From an uncultured Bacteroidales bacterium (lineage in GTDB: Bacteria; Bacteroidota; Bacteroidia; Bacteroidales; UBA932), in the NCBI GenBank assembly GCA_944325765.1, contig CALVBH010000033.1, forward strand, positions 24,850-88,849: DNA of 64,000 bases, written 5' to 3'. Shown in pieces: positions 1 through 9,598 of the stretch; position 1 is the first letter of the stretch; each line of letters starts with the position of its first letter. The position numbers were made by a program, and so were the translations under genes. Below the pieces are notes generated by a model. The model had not been told where the DNA came from and did not search any database. It worked only from the letters and a program-made list of their open reading frames with translations.

Positions 1-855
1 TTAGTGCCTGCACTTGCTTCCTGCCTGTCATCCGTCAAACAGGACGGTGACAGGAAAGTCATCGTGTTCGAACCGGTGGTCGGGACGGAGGTACGCTCTG
101 AAAATACCGTTTCATTCCCGGAAAACACGGAAATCGGAGTCTGGGCAGTCACGCCGGACGGCAAAACGTTTTTCGAACGGGAAAAAGTCGTTTTCGACGG
201 AGAAAAGTGGACTACGGAGGTCCCGCATTACTGGCCCCGCGACACTAAACTGAGATTTTTCGGATATGCTCCATACGGATGCGATGTCAGCTCCGATGAA
301 AACGGCAGCCTGGCCATAGACAGCTATGACCTGTCAGACGATTCCGACGGCCTGTACATTTCGGAAGTGACACCGGACTGCGGCATCGATGCGGGTGCAG
401 TCCACATGACTTTCCGTTCCGCCACGTCGAAAATAGATTTCCGCGTGGACAACGGACTGAATCAGGTCACCTCCGTCAAGGTGGAGAAAATCATACTCTG
501 CGGGGTTTACGTGCATGGAAGCTTCGATGAAGATGCAGACCCGCAGTGGATACTCTCCGGAGAACCTGCGGATATCGTGGCCTACGACTGCACGACAGAC
601 GGAGGAGACAACAGCATAGGACGCGACCCGAAGTTTCTCGGGAAAACACTGGAAGTGCTCCCCCAGCAGTCCTTCCCTACCGTAAAGGTAATATACTCGT
701 TCGTCAACGCCGACAGCGAGTGGCTTCCGGGGCAGGAAAACAGTACGGAAGAACTTCAGGCGAAGTGGGAAGCGGGCCGGCATTACACCTATACCCTGAT
801 TCTGACGGAAACCATAGTCAAACATTCGACCGGCATCGCTTCGGAGGCGGAATGA
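1..855 (+). CDS. Fimbrillin-like lipoprotein, 5' end outside window
   Basis: The reading frame is open to the first base of the window, so the start codon and first signal-peptide residues are missing. The visible N-terminus ends in a lipobox-like LASC, consistent with an exported lipoprotein. About 280 residues follow with the style of Bacteroidales fimbrillin-like (Mfa-like) proteins: a segment that converts to WPRDTKLRFFGYAP, then VHMTFRSATSKIDFRV, then a beta-rich C-terminal half ending in an aromatic YTYTLIL strand. It is the first of five same-strand lipoprotein genes and probably encodes a minor or accessory subunit of a surface appendage. Family assignment rests on sequence style, not on a search. 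Confidence 0.7.
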   Translation, partial: LVPALASCLSSVKQDGDRKVIVFEPVVGTEVRSENTVSFPENTEIGVWAVTPDGKTFFEREKVVFDGEKWTTEVPHYWPRDTKLRFFGYAPYGCDVSSDENGSLAIDSYDLSDDSDGLYISEVTPDCGIDAGAVHMTFRSATSKIDFRVDNGLNQVTSVKVEKIILCGVYVHGSFDEDADPQWILSGEPADIVAYDCTTDGGDNSIGRDPKFLGKTLEVLPQQSFPTVKVIYSFVNADSEWLPGQENSTEELQAKWEAGRHYTYTLILTETIVKHSTGIASEAE

Positions 856-906
856 GACTGCGCCGGAGAGGTCCGGAGGAATATTATTACATAAGAAATA
901 TTTACA

Positions 907-2025
907 ATGAAACTATTGTCAGCAAATACCGGGAAAATATTGCGGCGGATGAGGATTCATCCGGCGTCAGTCCTTTCCATACTCGCGGCACTGGCAATAG
1001 CCTGTACGGAGACGGCGGTCCCTGAAACTCTACCGGACGGCCCGGGCTTGATTTCCTTCAATGCTTTCACCGAGGATCTGCATGAAACCAAAGCCATCCT
1101 CGACGGGGACAATTTCTCCACCGACGGGAACTGCATAACGGTATACGACAAACTGACCGTCAGCGGGAATCCCGACCACGACATGTACATCGACGGCCGG
1201 ACTGCGGAATACCATCCTCTGATAGAGGACGGGGCCGTAACCCAGTGGAATTTTCCGGACGGCAACGGAGGCTACAGGAAATACTGGTGGACAAAACACG
1301 GCACGCATTCCTTCACCGTTTTCACCAGCCTCTACACCGACGGAGACACTGTCCATAACCTGGACGGGCATCTCGACAGTGCGACATACGACGAAGACAC
1401 TGAGGAACTTACCGTCAGCGGGACACTGGACCTCGACAGACAGTTCGACTTCTGCTACGCCCATCATTCGAGGAACCTCGATGACGTGAACGACCTGAAT
1501 CCGAAGCGTCCCGTAGCCTTGGACATGAAGCATCTCTTCGCGGCAGTACAGTTCAACATCATGAACCTGGTTCCGGACAGGCAGCCAGCCGTGACGGAAC
1601 TCACCATATCGGACATCTACAGGAAAGGGACGGCTGCGATAAGCAAGCCTGCCGGCACGACAGGAAGCACTGCCGCCGTCAGCTATGACCTTTCCTCCAA
1701 CGGAAACATCAGGGCGGACATAACCTCGGACAACATCCTGACACCGAGCGTACTGAAAAACCTGCTCGCCGGCATCGGAACCATAGGAAGCGACGGATGC
1801 CTGCTCGTCTGGCCGCATACGAACGACCAGCTGAACGGAGCGACCGCCACAGTGGAAATCTCCAGTCCCGCCGACAGTTATAACTTCAGCCTCGTCACCG
1901 CGAACGTCACGCGCTGGGACGCGGGCAACAAATACATCTACAACATCTATATTCAGGACAACTATATTTCCTTCTCGGTCAAGGTTGTGGACTGGAAGAC
2001 CGATGAAATAATTCTGGAAGAATAA
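907..2025 (+). CDS. Fimbrillin-like lipoprotein
   Basis: 372 residues with a lipobox LAIAC. The signal peptide is more typical if translation starts at the internal ATG at 949 (MRIHPASVLS), leaving 18 residues before the Cys, so the annotated ATG at 907 may be 14 codons too long. The body shows fimbrillin-like features: an early segment beginning LISFNAFTEDLHETKAIL, a mid-protein KHLFAAVQFNIMNL strand, and an AGNKYIYNIYI motif near the end followed by VKVVDWKTDE. That last signature is common in Bacteroidales fimbrillin-like proteins. Its stop overlaps the start of the next gene (TAATG), implying translational coupling inside the operon. Confidence 0.7.
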   Translation: MKLLSANTGKILRRMRIHPASVLSILAALAIACTETAVPETLPDGPGLISFNAFTEDLHETKAILDGDNFSTDGNCITVYDKLTVSGNPDHDMYIDGRTAEYHPLIEDGAVTQWNFPDGNGGYRKYWWTKHGTHSFTVFTSLYTDGDTVHNLDGHLDSATYDEDTEELTVSGTLDLDRQFDFCYAHHSRNLDDVNDLNPKRPVALDMKHLFAAVQFNIMNLVPDRQPAVTELTISDIYRKGTAAISKPAGTTGSTAAVSYDLSSNGNIRADITSDNILTPSVLKNLLAGIGTIGSDGCLLVWPHTNDQLNGATATVEISSPADSYNFSLVTANVTRWDAGNKYIYNIYIQDNYISFSVKVVDWKTDEIILEE

Positions 2026-3104
2026 TGCGACACGAAACAGTCAACATATTGCGCCGGATGGCGGATCAGGCGATAAGAGCGGTACTGGCGGCAGCATCGC
2101 TCTTCGCCGCATCCTGCACCAAGGACGGAAGCGGATACGGTCCGGAAGACGAGGGGAACTTCATAAATTTCTACCTGAAAGGCACTGCCACGAAAGCCCT
2201 TATCGACAATACCGATGACCTGATAGCCCTGAAACAGGACATCGTCGTCACTGACGAATCCGCAAATCCCGCCTTCAGCAACACTGCAGTGCATCATTTC
2301 CAGAACAATATATGGAGATCCGACAAGACCTGGACTGCCGGAAAGACCTATTCGCTGTTCGCCTACATAGCTTCGGACAAACCTGTTGAAGGAGGAAGCG
2401 TCGTCCATGTCGAAGACTCCGGAAGGAAGGTAACGGTAATCCAGCCGACGGGTTTTCTCGACGGCCCGGACTTTTGGGCTGACTATCTCCTGTCATACAG
2501 GGTCTCGGCCAACGGAAGCGACAAACCGCTCGTACAGATGGAATTCGAGCGCGTGACAGCGGCCGTGGAACTTTATATGACCAAGGGACCGAACATGTAC
2601 GACGTCATAGTAGACGAAGCGACATTCAGCAACATAGCGACATTTGCGAGAATGACCCTTTACGAACATGGCGTACTGAACGCGAACGATGCAGACCCCG
2701 TAACAGGGATGAAGAACAAGTGGACAGTGGATATCGACGGGACAAATCGCTACCCATACAGTTACAAACTGTCCCAGGACCTGCATCTCTCCCCATACGA
2801 CGGCACTAAGGACAGGTTCGACGAAAGCTACAGGATAATGAGGTTCCTGACAGTGCCTCAGACCGTAATGTCCGGAAGCAGTCCGATGCAACTTACCGTG
2901 AAATACCGGATAAAGGAAAGGGAAGAAGACCAGTACAGAGAAGGTACAAGCGTTTTCGACCTTGCACAATACAGTCCGGACGAGTGGATGATAGGGCACA
3001 AGATAAAATATTATGTGAACATCGATTCGAGCACGGAGCTTACCGGTGTCATCGATGAATGGAAACAGGTGGATTTCATAGAAGGCGTATTGCTGCCTAA
3101 ATAA
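2025..3104 (+). CDS. Fimbrillin-like lipoprotein
   Basis: 359 residues; the ATG overlaps the upstream stop codon. The signal peptide ends in lipobox FAASC. A start at the internal MADQAIRAVL would give a more usual signal length. The body has the fimbrillin pattern: TKALIDNTDDL near the N-terminus, a WTAGKTYSLFAYIASD segment, MEFERVTAAVELYM in the middle, and GHKIKYYVNIDSS then IDEWKQVDF at the end. It is the third lipoprotein of the cluster and probably an appendage subunit or surface adhesin. No enzyme motif is seen. Confidence 0.7.
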   Translation: MRHETVNILRRMADQAIRAVLAAASLFAASCTKDGSGYGPEDEGNFINFYLKGTATKALIDNTDDLIALKQDIVVTDESANPAFSNTAVHHFQNNIWRSDKTWTAGKTYSLFAYIASDKPVEGGSVVHVEDSGRKVTVIQPTGFLDGPDFWADYLLSYRVSANGSDKPLVQMEFERVTAAVELYMTKGPNMYDVIVDEATFSNIATFARMTLYEHGVLNANDADPVTGMKNKWTVDIDGTNRYPYSYKLSQDLHLSPYDGTKDRFDESYRIMRFLTVPQTVMSGSSPMQLTVKYRIKEREEDQYREGTSVFDLAQYSPDEWMIGHKIKYYVNIDSSTELTGVIDEWKQVDFIEGVLLPK

Positions 3105-3111
3105 CGTCAGG

Positions 3112-6100
3112 ATGATGGATATGAAGAAAACAGGATATTTGTCATTGGCCGGTGCGGTGATGTTGGTCGCGCTGGTCGGCTGCGTAAAGAACCTTCAGGA
3201 GGAATTTCCTTCGGATATGCGCATAGACCTGAATGCGAAAGTGGCGGCTTCGGTACTCTCGAAAGCCTCAGTGGAAGGCAGTATCGACTACGATACCGAT
3301 GCCGTTTTAGACATAACCCTCATACGCTGGGATCAAAGTACCGGAGGAGACGCCACTTCGGGCAGGGAGGAACTGGCAGCCACCATGGAAACATACCTTC
3401 AGGACGGCAGCTGGCAGCGGCCGATAAATTTCGAAAAGCCGCAGTACTACGTCAGCAAGACCGATACGGTAGGCTTTGCCGGATGGTATCCGGATTCCGG
3501 TGATGACGGATGGGTAAAGACTGCGGAAGGTGCCGTCATCGCTGACGACAACACCATGACATACAATATCGACGGAAGCACGGACGTGATGGTAAGTTCT
3601 TTCGCTACCGGAACCTACGAAACCGGGGTGGAACCTCTTCAGTTCCACCATGCCCTGTGTATGTACAACATCTACATTTACGCCGTGGACAAGGACGCAT
3701 CCGCCGAATGGGGAAAACTGACGGAACTGCAAATCAGCAATCTCCCTCAGCAGGTCATCATCAGCCTGCCGGAAGACATCACAAGCGGAAGACTGCCGTC
3801 CTACAGCTTCAGGTACGGACAGAATCCGCAGCCGTACGATTTCCCCGAACTGGAAACCGCTCCGCGTGATATCCCGTACGGAACACCGAATACGGCCTCA
3901 GCCCAGTCGTACATCGGCACGGTACTGAGCGGAGCACCCGGGAACGGGCTCATAGGCATAAGCGCCAGGACAGAAAACTACTCCTCCGGCAATTCAGTAT
4001 CCATCGCCAGGGACTTCACCCCGGGCTATACATACAACATCTTCATAAGATTTTCATCCAAGGGTATCATAAACGCTGAAGTATCCGTAGCCGACTGGGA
4101 ATACGACAAGGGCGACTATGTCATCGACGAGAATTTCCACCTGCTTTCGGACCTCTCGAGATACGGCACCTCGAATTCGTACATCGTTTCATCGGCCAAC
4201 AGAGGCTACAGTTTCGACTGTACGGTAAAAGGCAACGGAGTCAACGTGCTCACGCGGCGCGACGGCAGCACCATAGTCCTTCCGGACAGGGACAACACGC
4301 TGAATCCGGCCAGACTCGAAATCCTCAGGAGCGATGCTATGACCAGGCTGAACACCGCTACAGGAGAGATGGAGGTCATAACCGATCTGGACAAAAGGAA
4401 AAACGCGAAAATCATAGAACTGGTCTTCAACGAGCCGTCCAGCGGCAAGGCCGTCTTCAACGTGATAGGCAACAGCGACGATCCCGACGACTCACGCCTC
4501 ATATACGAAGGAAACGTGAAAATCGGTGCTTTGGACGCTGCCGGAAATATTATCTGGTCATGGCATATCTGGGTGACCGACAAGCCTATAAACCAGGGAT
4601 ATTCGAACGGATATGTGGCTCTCGACAGGAACCTCGGCGCCGTAATCCCGGATGAGGAAGGGTTCAGGAAGGGTTACTCCCAGTGGGCCGGACTGTACTA
4701 CCAGTGGGGCAGGAAAGACCCCATATTCCGCGCGACCGTAGCGACGGACGAGGAAGACCCCGAGTTCGCAGGGACCTGGGAACGTGAAGTGGTGGACCAC
4801 CCTGTCACGGTAGCCGAGGCCCATCGCAACCCCGTGACCTACTACTATGACCCTGCCGGGAACAACTGGACGACAGACACCGAAAACAACGAGCATTTCT
4901 GGGGCTACATTTCTATCCGGGATGATGTCCGGAAGACCCTGTACGACCCTTGCCCTCCCGGATACCGTGTCCCGGACAATCCATTGTGGCAGACATCGAC
5001 CCCTCAGTACGGCAGCGAGGACATCCATACGCCAGACGGTACATTCGCAGGCTACAAGTTCAGGCTTTCGAACAATATCGAAGTATTCTACCCTACGGCG
5101 GAATGCATCGCCGACGGTCGGATGAGAAACAACGACAAGAGAAGCACGGATGACCGGTACTATGTCTTCCAGAACACGGCGAATCCATACGATTCCGACC
5201 TGTACGGACACGGGGATGATCCTGCATACGAAGGCCTGTCCTATCATTTCAGGTACAATGAACGCGACCTCGGCGAAAATTATTCGGAAGTCCTGACGGC
5301 CGACAACGACAGGTACTATGCGGGACGTTCTGCAGCCTACCCTGTCAGATGCGTACTGGAAAGTTCGGCACCCGTAGTCACTGACCTGAGCGCCGTCCAG
5401 ACAGCCAACTCCTATATCATAGAAAGGTCCGGATTCTACAGGTTCCGCGTCAACGTCAGGGGGAACGGAGTCACCGGACTGAACATCGAGGATGCCACGG
5501 AGCCGGGAAAAACCTTCTACCGGCCTTTCGATGCCAACATGGGTTCAGGCATAAACATAGATGAAATAGCGAAGGTGGACATACTCTGGTGGCAGGGAGA
5601 CCTGCGTGCCGGAAGCGCCTGGCGGAGTTTCGCCGCATCGGATCACTCGGCAGCGGAAATCGAAGATGAATGCCCTGTAGCCATTCTCGACGGCGGCGAT
5701 GTCAGCGACGGTTTCGTCGTAATGTACGTGACCGTAAACGAGAATACCAGGGGAAATGTCGGACTGGCGGCATACGACACCAACGGCGGAATCCTCTGGA
5801 GCTGGCATCTGTGGATCCAGCCGGATATCTCTCTGGTACGGTTCGGAGACTATACCCTGATGGACAGGAACCTCGGTGCCACATACGCTCCGTCAGGCGC
5901 CCTGACTACCACGGACGAAACAGACCATGACCTGACGGCCACTACCGGCTTCTTCTACCAGTGGGGCAGGAAAGACCCGTTCGCCGGGCCTCTGAAACTG
6001 ATAGATTCGGGAAACAATACCCAGCCGTGGTTCCGGCAGGATGCCCGCGGAAACTGGTACAGGGAAACGACTTACCTCACCGCGACCAAAGGTACCATAC

Positions 6101-6702
6101 CAGACTCCGTAAAGGATCCCCTGCATTTCTTTACCTCCGGAGACAACTTCTGGCAGACCAACTATACCAAGCCCGACGATGCCTCCAACGACCTTTGGGG
6201 CTACGTCGGCAGAAGCGGTTTCGAGGGCGACTCTTTCGCCAAGACGATGTACGATCCCTGTCCTCCTGGCTACAGGGTCATGCAGCACAATGTTTTCCAT
6301 ACCGCCAATATCTGCAGCGACAACGCGAACGACAAATACACCCTTTACCGGAGCGACGGCAGCGAGTATGACTGCAGGTTCGGCATATTCTTCTCCTCCG
6401 ACCTTAGAGCGATGGGAAATCTGCAGACCGGCCGTACCTGGTTCCCGAACTCCGGAGTCATCGCCGCCGACGGAGTCAATACAAGCGACGGCAATATCGG
6501 GAGGGTATCCACCGCCACTCCTATGGGTGCAGGCAATCCTCCGTCAGCCGTTTACTGCCGTGAAATGAGGTGGGAAAGGCTCGAGCATGGGTGGCTCTTC
6601 AAGTCTTATGACTATGAGATCCAGCAGAACAACGGGACCGGAGGCAACAGTTCCCAGTCATGGATGTCTGAGGGCCGTGTAGTAAGATGCCAAATGGAAT
6701 AA
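3112..6702 (+). CDS. Large fimbrillin-type lipoprotein with duplicated C-terminal surface domain
   Basis: 1196 residues. Three in-frame ATGs (3112, 3115, 3121) are possible; MKKTGYLSL at 3121 gives the best signal peptide, with lipobox LVGC. The first third is fimbrillin-like, ending in YTYNIFIRFSSKG and VADWEYDKGDY. The rest holds two copies of one module: SNSYIVS, then WSWHIWVTD (or WSWHLWIQ), then DRNLGA, then YYQWGRKDP (or FYQWGRKDP), then YDPCPPGYRV, ending in the PVRCVLE (or VVRCQME) strand. The copies lie at roughly residues 340-760 and 765-1196. This module is frequent in large Bacteroidales cell-surface lipoproteins; its ligand is unknown to me. The size suggests a tip or adhesin component. 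Confidence 0.75.
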   Translation: MMDMKKTGYLSLAGAVMLVALVGCVKNLQEEFPSDMRIDLNAKVAASVLSKASVEGSIDYDTDAVLDITLIRWDQSTGGDATSGREELAATMETYLQDGSWQRPINFEKPQYYVSKTDTVGFAGWYPDSGDDGWVKTAEGAVIADDNTMTYNIDGSTDVMVSSFATGTYETGVEPLQFHHALCMYNIYIYAVDKDASAEWGKLTELQISNLPQQVIISLPEDITSGRLPSYSFRYGQNPQPYDFPELETAPRDIPYGTPNTASAQSYIGTVLSGAPGNGLIGISARTENYSSGNSVSIARDFTPGYTYNIFIRFSSKGIINAEVSVADWEYDKGDYVIDENFHLLSDLSRYGTSNSYIVSSANRGYSFDCTVKGNGVNVLTRRDGSTIVLPDRDNTLNPARLEILRSDAMTRLNTATGEMEVITDLDKRKNAKIIELVFNEPSSGKAVFNVIGNSDDPDDSRLIYEGNVKIGALDAAGNIIWSWHIWVTDKPINQGYSNGYVALDRNLGAVIPDEEGFRKGYSQWAGLYYQWGRKDPIFRATVATDEEDPEFAGTWEREVVDHPVTVAEAHRNPVTYYYDPAGNNWTTDTENNEHFWGYISIRDDVRKTLYDPCPPGYRVPDNPLWQTSTPQYGSEDIHTPDGTFAGYKFRLSNNIEVFYPTAECIADGRMRNNDKRSTDDRYYVFQNTANPYDSDLYGHGDDPAYEGLSYHFRYNERDLGENYSEVLTADNDRYYAGRSAAYPVRCVLESSAPVVTDLSAVQTANSYIIERSGFYRFRVNVRGNGVTGLNIEDATEPGKTFYRPFDANMGSGINIDEIAKVDILWWQGDLRAGSAWRSFAASDHSAAEIEDECPVAILDGGDVSDGFVVMYVTVNENTRGNVGLAAYDTNGGILWSWHLWIQPDISLVRFGDYTLMDRNLGATYAPSGALTTTDETDHDLTATTGFFYQWGRKDPFAGPLKLIDSGNNTQPWFRQDARGNWYRETTYLTATKGTIPDSVKDPLHFFTSGDNFWQTNYTKPDDASNDLWGYVGRSGFEGDSFAKTMYDPCPPGYRVMQHNVFHTANICSDNANDKYTLYRSDGSEYDCRFGIFFSSDLRAMGNLQTGRTWFPNSGVIAADGVNTSDGNIGRVSTATPMGAGNPPSAVYCREMRWERLEHGWLFKSYDYEIQQNNGTGGNSSQSWMSEGRVVRCQME

Positions 6703-6708
6703 CCGGAT

Positions 6709-9474
6709 ATGAAAAAGACAGTCATCATACTATTGTCAATACTGCCTGCGCTCTGGTCCTGCGAGACAGGCAGGCTCGACCCTGCCCTGCCGTCCGGTCC
6801 CGATGACGGCAGGGACCCGTACACGCTGAAAGTATCGTGTTCCGTGGAACAGATAGACGGCACGGGCCCGGGTATCGCCACCAGAGGCATAATCGGACAG
6901 ACCACGATTACGTCACTCAATTCGAATTTCGTCAAGCTGGACGAGGCCGTACGGGAAGGAGAGACCAGGGCATCCTATTCTCCAGCCGCCTTTACCGGCT
7001 GGGATGACACCCAGGCGAAAATCACCGATGCCACCATCCTTTCCGCCCCGAACAACTACGAGGGAATCAACTTCCGCTCCGTGGTCTTCCGCCCGGCACA
7101 AACCTACCAGTTCACCGCCGATGAAAGCACCGAAGATGAAAACGATGTGGTAGGCTACATAAGCAGGATGGTCGGCTGGTATCCGAAAACGGAGAGGATA
7201 CCGGCTACAGTGGACGAGAACAACGATTCAGTCTATTCCGACGTGGTTTTCAGGGATACCAGAAGCTTCATAGAGCACAACGGTGTCCCGTGCATAAGAT
7301 TCGACCACAGATTAGACGGACAGACTGACGTGATGGTCAGCGACATGAGGGAAGGCAGGTTCGACATGGGCGAGACAGGCTTCCGGAACAACGCCATTTA
7401 CGACAGGGATATCCAGCCCTACGGTCACATGTACACCGACTATATGGATCCGTCGAAAGGTTTCGACTACTGCAACTATTTTACTTTCAACCATTATCTG
7501 ACCGGAATACGGCTGTATATCAAGGTCGACCAAAGCGATCTCAGCCTTATTTCCTGGAAGAGGATAACCAATGTGGTGTTCACGGACCAGCCGCAAAGCG
7601 TCACCATTGCCCTGCCTGTGGAACAGGCCAGGGCTGAAGGGGAAAACGGCATTGTCCCCGGAACTACGGCGACTCTCGGGATAGAAGGGGTGAAGCCGGT
7701 GTTCGGAGAAGTACAGGAATGGTCGGATTTCACGTCGATGGATATCATCAGGACTCCGATGGCGGAAAACGATCCGGATTATCCGGAATTCGCCGAGACC
7801 CCCGATTACCCGATCGAGATGGGGCACACGGTAAATTACGACAAGGCTTACCTCGGCTATATTCTGGCCAAGCCGTGCGATGAAAACGAGGAACTGGCTG
7901 TCGACATCCATACCGATGCCGGCGTGGTTACGCTCGGTATCCCGTCCGTTTATGAGGCGAAAGATGCGGAAGGGAATGTGACGAAGACCAAAATCCTGGA
8001 GCCGGGGCATATCTACAATATCGTGATAGACCTGAAGACGGACGGAAGTCTCGATGTCGTGCTCGGCACGGAAGACGACAAGTCGTTCAGGAATCTGGCT
8101 CCGTACAATACGGAAATCCAGGATTTCGAATATTCGAACTGCTATGTCATCTCGCGGGATATGATGAAGATGACAGACGAAAGCGGGAATCCTGTGACAG
8201 ATCCGGCAACGGGGGCGCAGAAATACTACGACGGCTTCTATTTCCAGGCGGACGTGGTCGGCTGCGGGCAGAGAGGCATGAAATTCAGCTCCTCCTCCGG
8301 TCTCTATCCTGACGATGTGTACATCGACCCGCATTCGGTCAAGATTCTCTGGCAGGACAAACAGAATCTGATATCGCACGTGGAACTTCTGCACGGATAC
8401 GTGCGGTTCATGCTGAATTCCGAATGCCGGAACTCTTTAGAGGGGAATGCCGTTCTCGCCGTCTACGACGGCAACGACGAGATTCTGTGGTCCTGGCATA
8501 TCTGGGTAGAGAGCGACATTCGGGACATATCGTACAATACTCTCGAATATCGGGACTACGAGGATGCTGCTGCAGGCTCGAACTACTACAAGGACCAGTA
8601 TCTGAGCTACCGGCTGAAAACCTATACGGGAGGGACCGGAGTTTCCATGATGAACATGAATCTGGGGGCCTCGTCCGGAACATATACCGGCTCCGGTGAC
8701 GTACTGGACACTTACGGACTGTACTACCAGTGGGGCAGGAAGGACCCGTCGCCTGGACCGGCTTCCTACGACTACTCCCGCGTGGACCTGAGCACGGCTC
8801 CGTACTATTATATGGATGAAGGGGTCCGCTCGAAAATATACGAATACCTTTCGAGCGCACCTTCTGTCCGGACAGCCGTGGAATATCCTCTGGAAATCAT
8901 CGGCACTTCCTACACTGGAGGTACATATCCGTACGACTGGCTGTACTCCCAGAAAGACGACCTGTGGGGATACAATCCGGATTCGAAGAAAGTGGAGAAC
9001 AAGACCATATACGACCCCTGCCCGTACGGCTACAGGGTGGCCGATGACGAGATAGCGGCCCTGTTCGACCATTATTCCAGATCCGGCAGTGCCTGGAGAA
9101 TCGACAACTACGGTGTCACTTTCCTGGGCAGCTGGAACAACAACGGTTCCTCCGACAACTTTTTCCCTTTCGCCGGATGGAAAGGCAACGACAGGGGCAG
9201 GACGGACAGGTCCCACGGCTGGCATGAAGTCGGGAATCTCGGCGACTACCAGGATGCCAGAATCTGCAAGAACGCGGTCTACTATGAGAACCACCGCGGC
9301 AGGAGTATGGCCATCAGGCAGTCGATGTTCACAAACGGGTCGTACCACCCTATCGGAGTGGAACCTGCCTATACCGATAACCTGACACTCGACTTCGCGA
9401 ACCGTACCTCCGCTTCCTCCGTCCGCTGCGTCCGCTACGACAGGACCAACAACGAAGAACCTTCAGCCAATTAA
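6709..9474 (+). CDS. Large fimbrillin-type lipoprotein with one copy of the WSWHIW/DPCP surface domain
   Basis: 921 residues starting MKKTVIILLSILPALWSC, a clear lipoprotein signal. The N-terminal half is fimbrillin-like, with a FRPAQTYQF segment, VSDMREG, HYLTGIRLYIKV and GHIYNIVIDLKTDGSLDV. The C-terminal half carries one copy of the module found twice in the preceding gene: SNCYVIS, LWSWHIWVES, MNLGA, YYQWGRKDPSPGP, YDPCPYGYRVADDE, and a final SSVRCVRYD. A short intergenic gap (6 bp) places it in the same operon. It is the last gene of the surface cluster; a different transcription unit (mraZ) begins about 125 bp downstream. Confidence 0.75.
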   Translation: MKKTVIILLSILPALWSCETGRLDPALPSGPDDGRDPYTLKVSCSVEQIDGTGPGIATRGIIGQTTITSLNSNFVKLDEAVREGETRASYSPAAFTGWDDTQAKITDATILSAPNNYEGINFRSVVFRPAQTYQFTADESTEDENDVVGYISRMVGWYPKTERIPATVDENNDSVYSDVVFRDTRSFIEHNGVPCIRFDHRLDGQTDVMVSDMREGRFDMGETGFRNNAIYDRDIQPYGHMYTDYMDPSKGFDYCNYFTFNHYLTGIRLYIKVDQSDLSLISWKRITNVVFTDQPQSVTIALPVEQARAEGENGIVPGTTATLGIEGVKPVFGEVQEWSDFTSMDIIRTPMAENDPDYPEFAETPDYPIEMGHTVNYDKAYLGYILAKPCDENEELAVDIHTDAGVVTLGIPSVYEAKDAEGNVTKTKILEPGHIYNIVIDLKTDGSLDVVLGTEDDKSFRNLAPYNTEIQDFEYSNCYVISRDMMKMTDESGNPVTDPATGAQKYYDGFYFQADVVGCGQRGMKFSSSSGLYPDDVYIDPHSVKILWQDKQNLISHVELLHGYVRFMLNSECRNSLEGNAVLAVYDGNDEILWSWHIWVESDIRDISYNTLEYRDYEDAAAGSNYYKDQYLSYRLKTYTGGTGVSMMNMNLGASSGTYTGSGDVLDTYGLYYQWGRKDPSPGPASYDYSRVDLSTAPYYYMDEGVRSKIYEYLSSAPSVRTAVEYPLEIIGTSYTGGTYPYDWLYSQKDDLWGYNPDSKKVENKTIYDPCPYGYRVADDEIAALFDHYSRSGSAWRIDNYGVTFLGSWNNNGSSDNFFPFAGWKGNDRGRTDRSHGWHEVGNLGDYQDARICKNAVYYENHRGRSMAIRQSMFTNGSYHPIGVEPAYTDNLTLDFANRTSASSVRCVRYDRTNNEEPSAN

Positions 9475-9482
9475 TCCCGCAT

Positions 9483-9498
9483 CCACCATTCCGGGTGG
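9483..9498. terminator. Small hairpin after the fimbrillin operon
   Basis: CCACC-ATTCCG-GGTGG forms a 5-bp stem just after the stop codon at 9474. There is no T-run, so it is at best a weak termination or mRNA-end structure. Confidence 0.3.
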
Positions 9499-9524
9499 TT
9501 CACGGGAAGCCCTGAGGAAAGAAG

Positions 9525-9559
9525 TGGAAAATTTTGGAAAATAGTGGAATAAAGTGGAA
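9525..9559 (+). promoter_or_regulatory. Four TGGAA direct repeats, 10-bp period: probable MraZ operator
   Basis: TGGAA occurs at 9525, 9535, 9545 and 9555, each separated by exactly five bases, all on the + strand and ending 10 bp before the -7-like box of mraZ. In E. coli MraZ binds TGGGN repeats with 5-nt spacers in its own promoter. The spacing here is the same and the core differs by one base. The direct-repeat array is seen directly; its use by MraZ is inferred. Confidence 0.7.
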
Positions 9560-9568
9560 AATAATTCT

Positions 9569-9576
9569 TACTTTTG
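9569..9576 (+). promoter_or_regulatory. -7-type promoter element for mraZ (dcw cluster)
   Basis: TACTTTTG matches the Bacteroidota -7 consensus TAnnTTTG. No good TTTG -33 box lies 19-21 bp upstream; that zone is occupied by the TGGAA repeats. The last bases overlap an 8-bp stem, TTTGCGTC (9573-9580) with GACGCAAA (9588-9595), that ends 3 bases before the mraZ start, so the expected leader is very short and structured. Confidence 0.5.
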
Positions 9577-9598
9577 CGTCTGATAGCGACGCAAAGGT

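Noticed and set aside
546-1025. A 159-codon + strand frame overlapping the first two lipoprotein genes
   Set aside because: It is in a different frame from two genes with clear signals and family features, and its product is Arg-rich and without motifs, as expected for a shadow frame.
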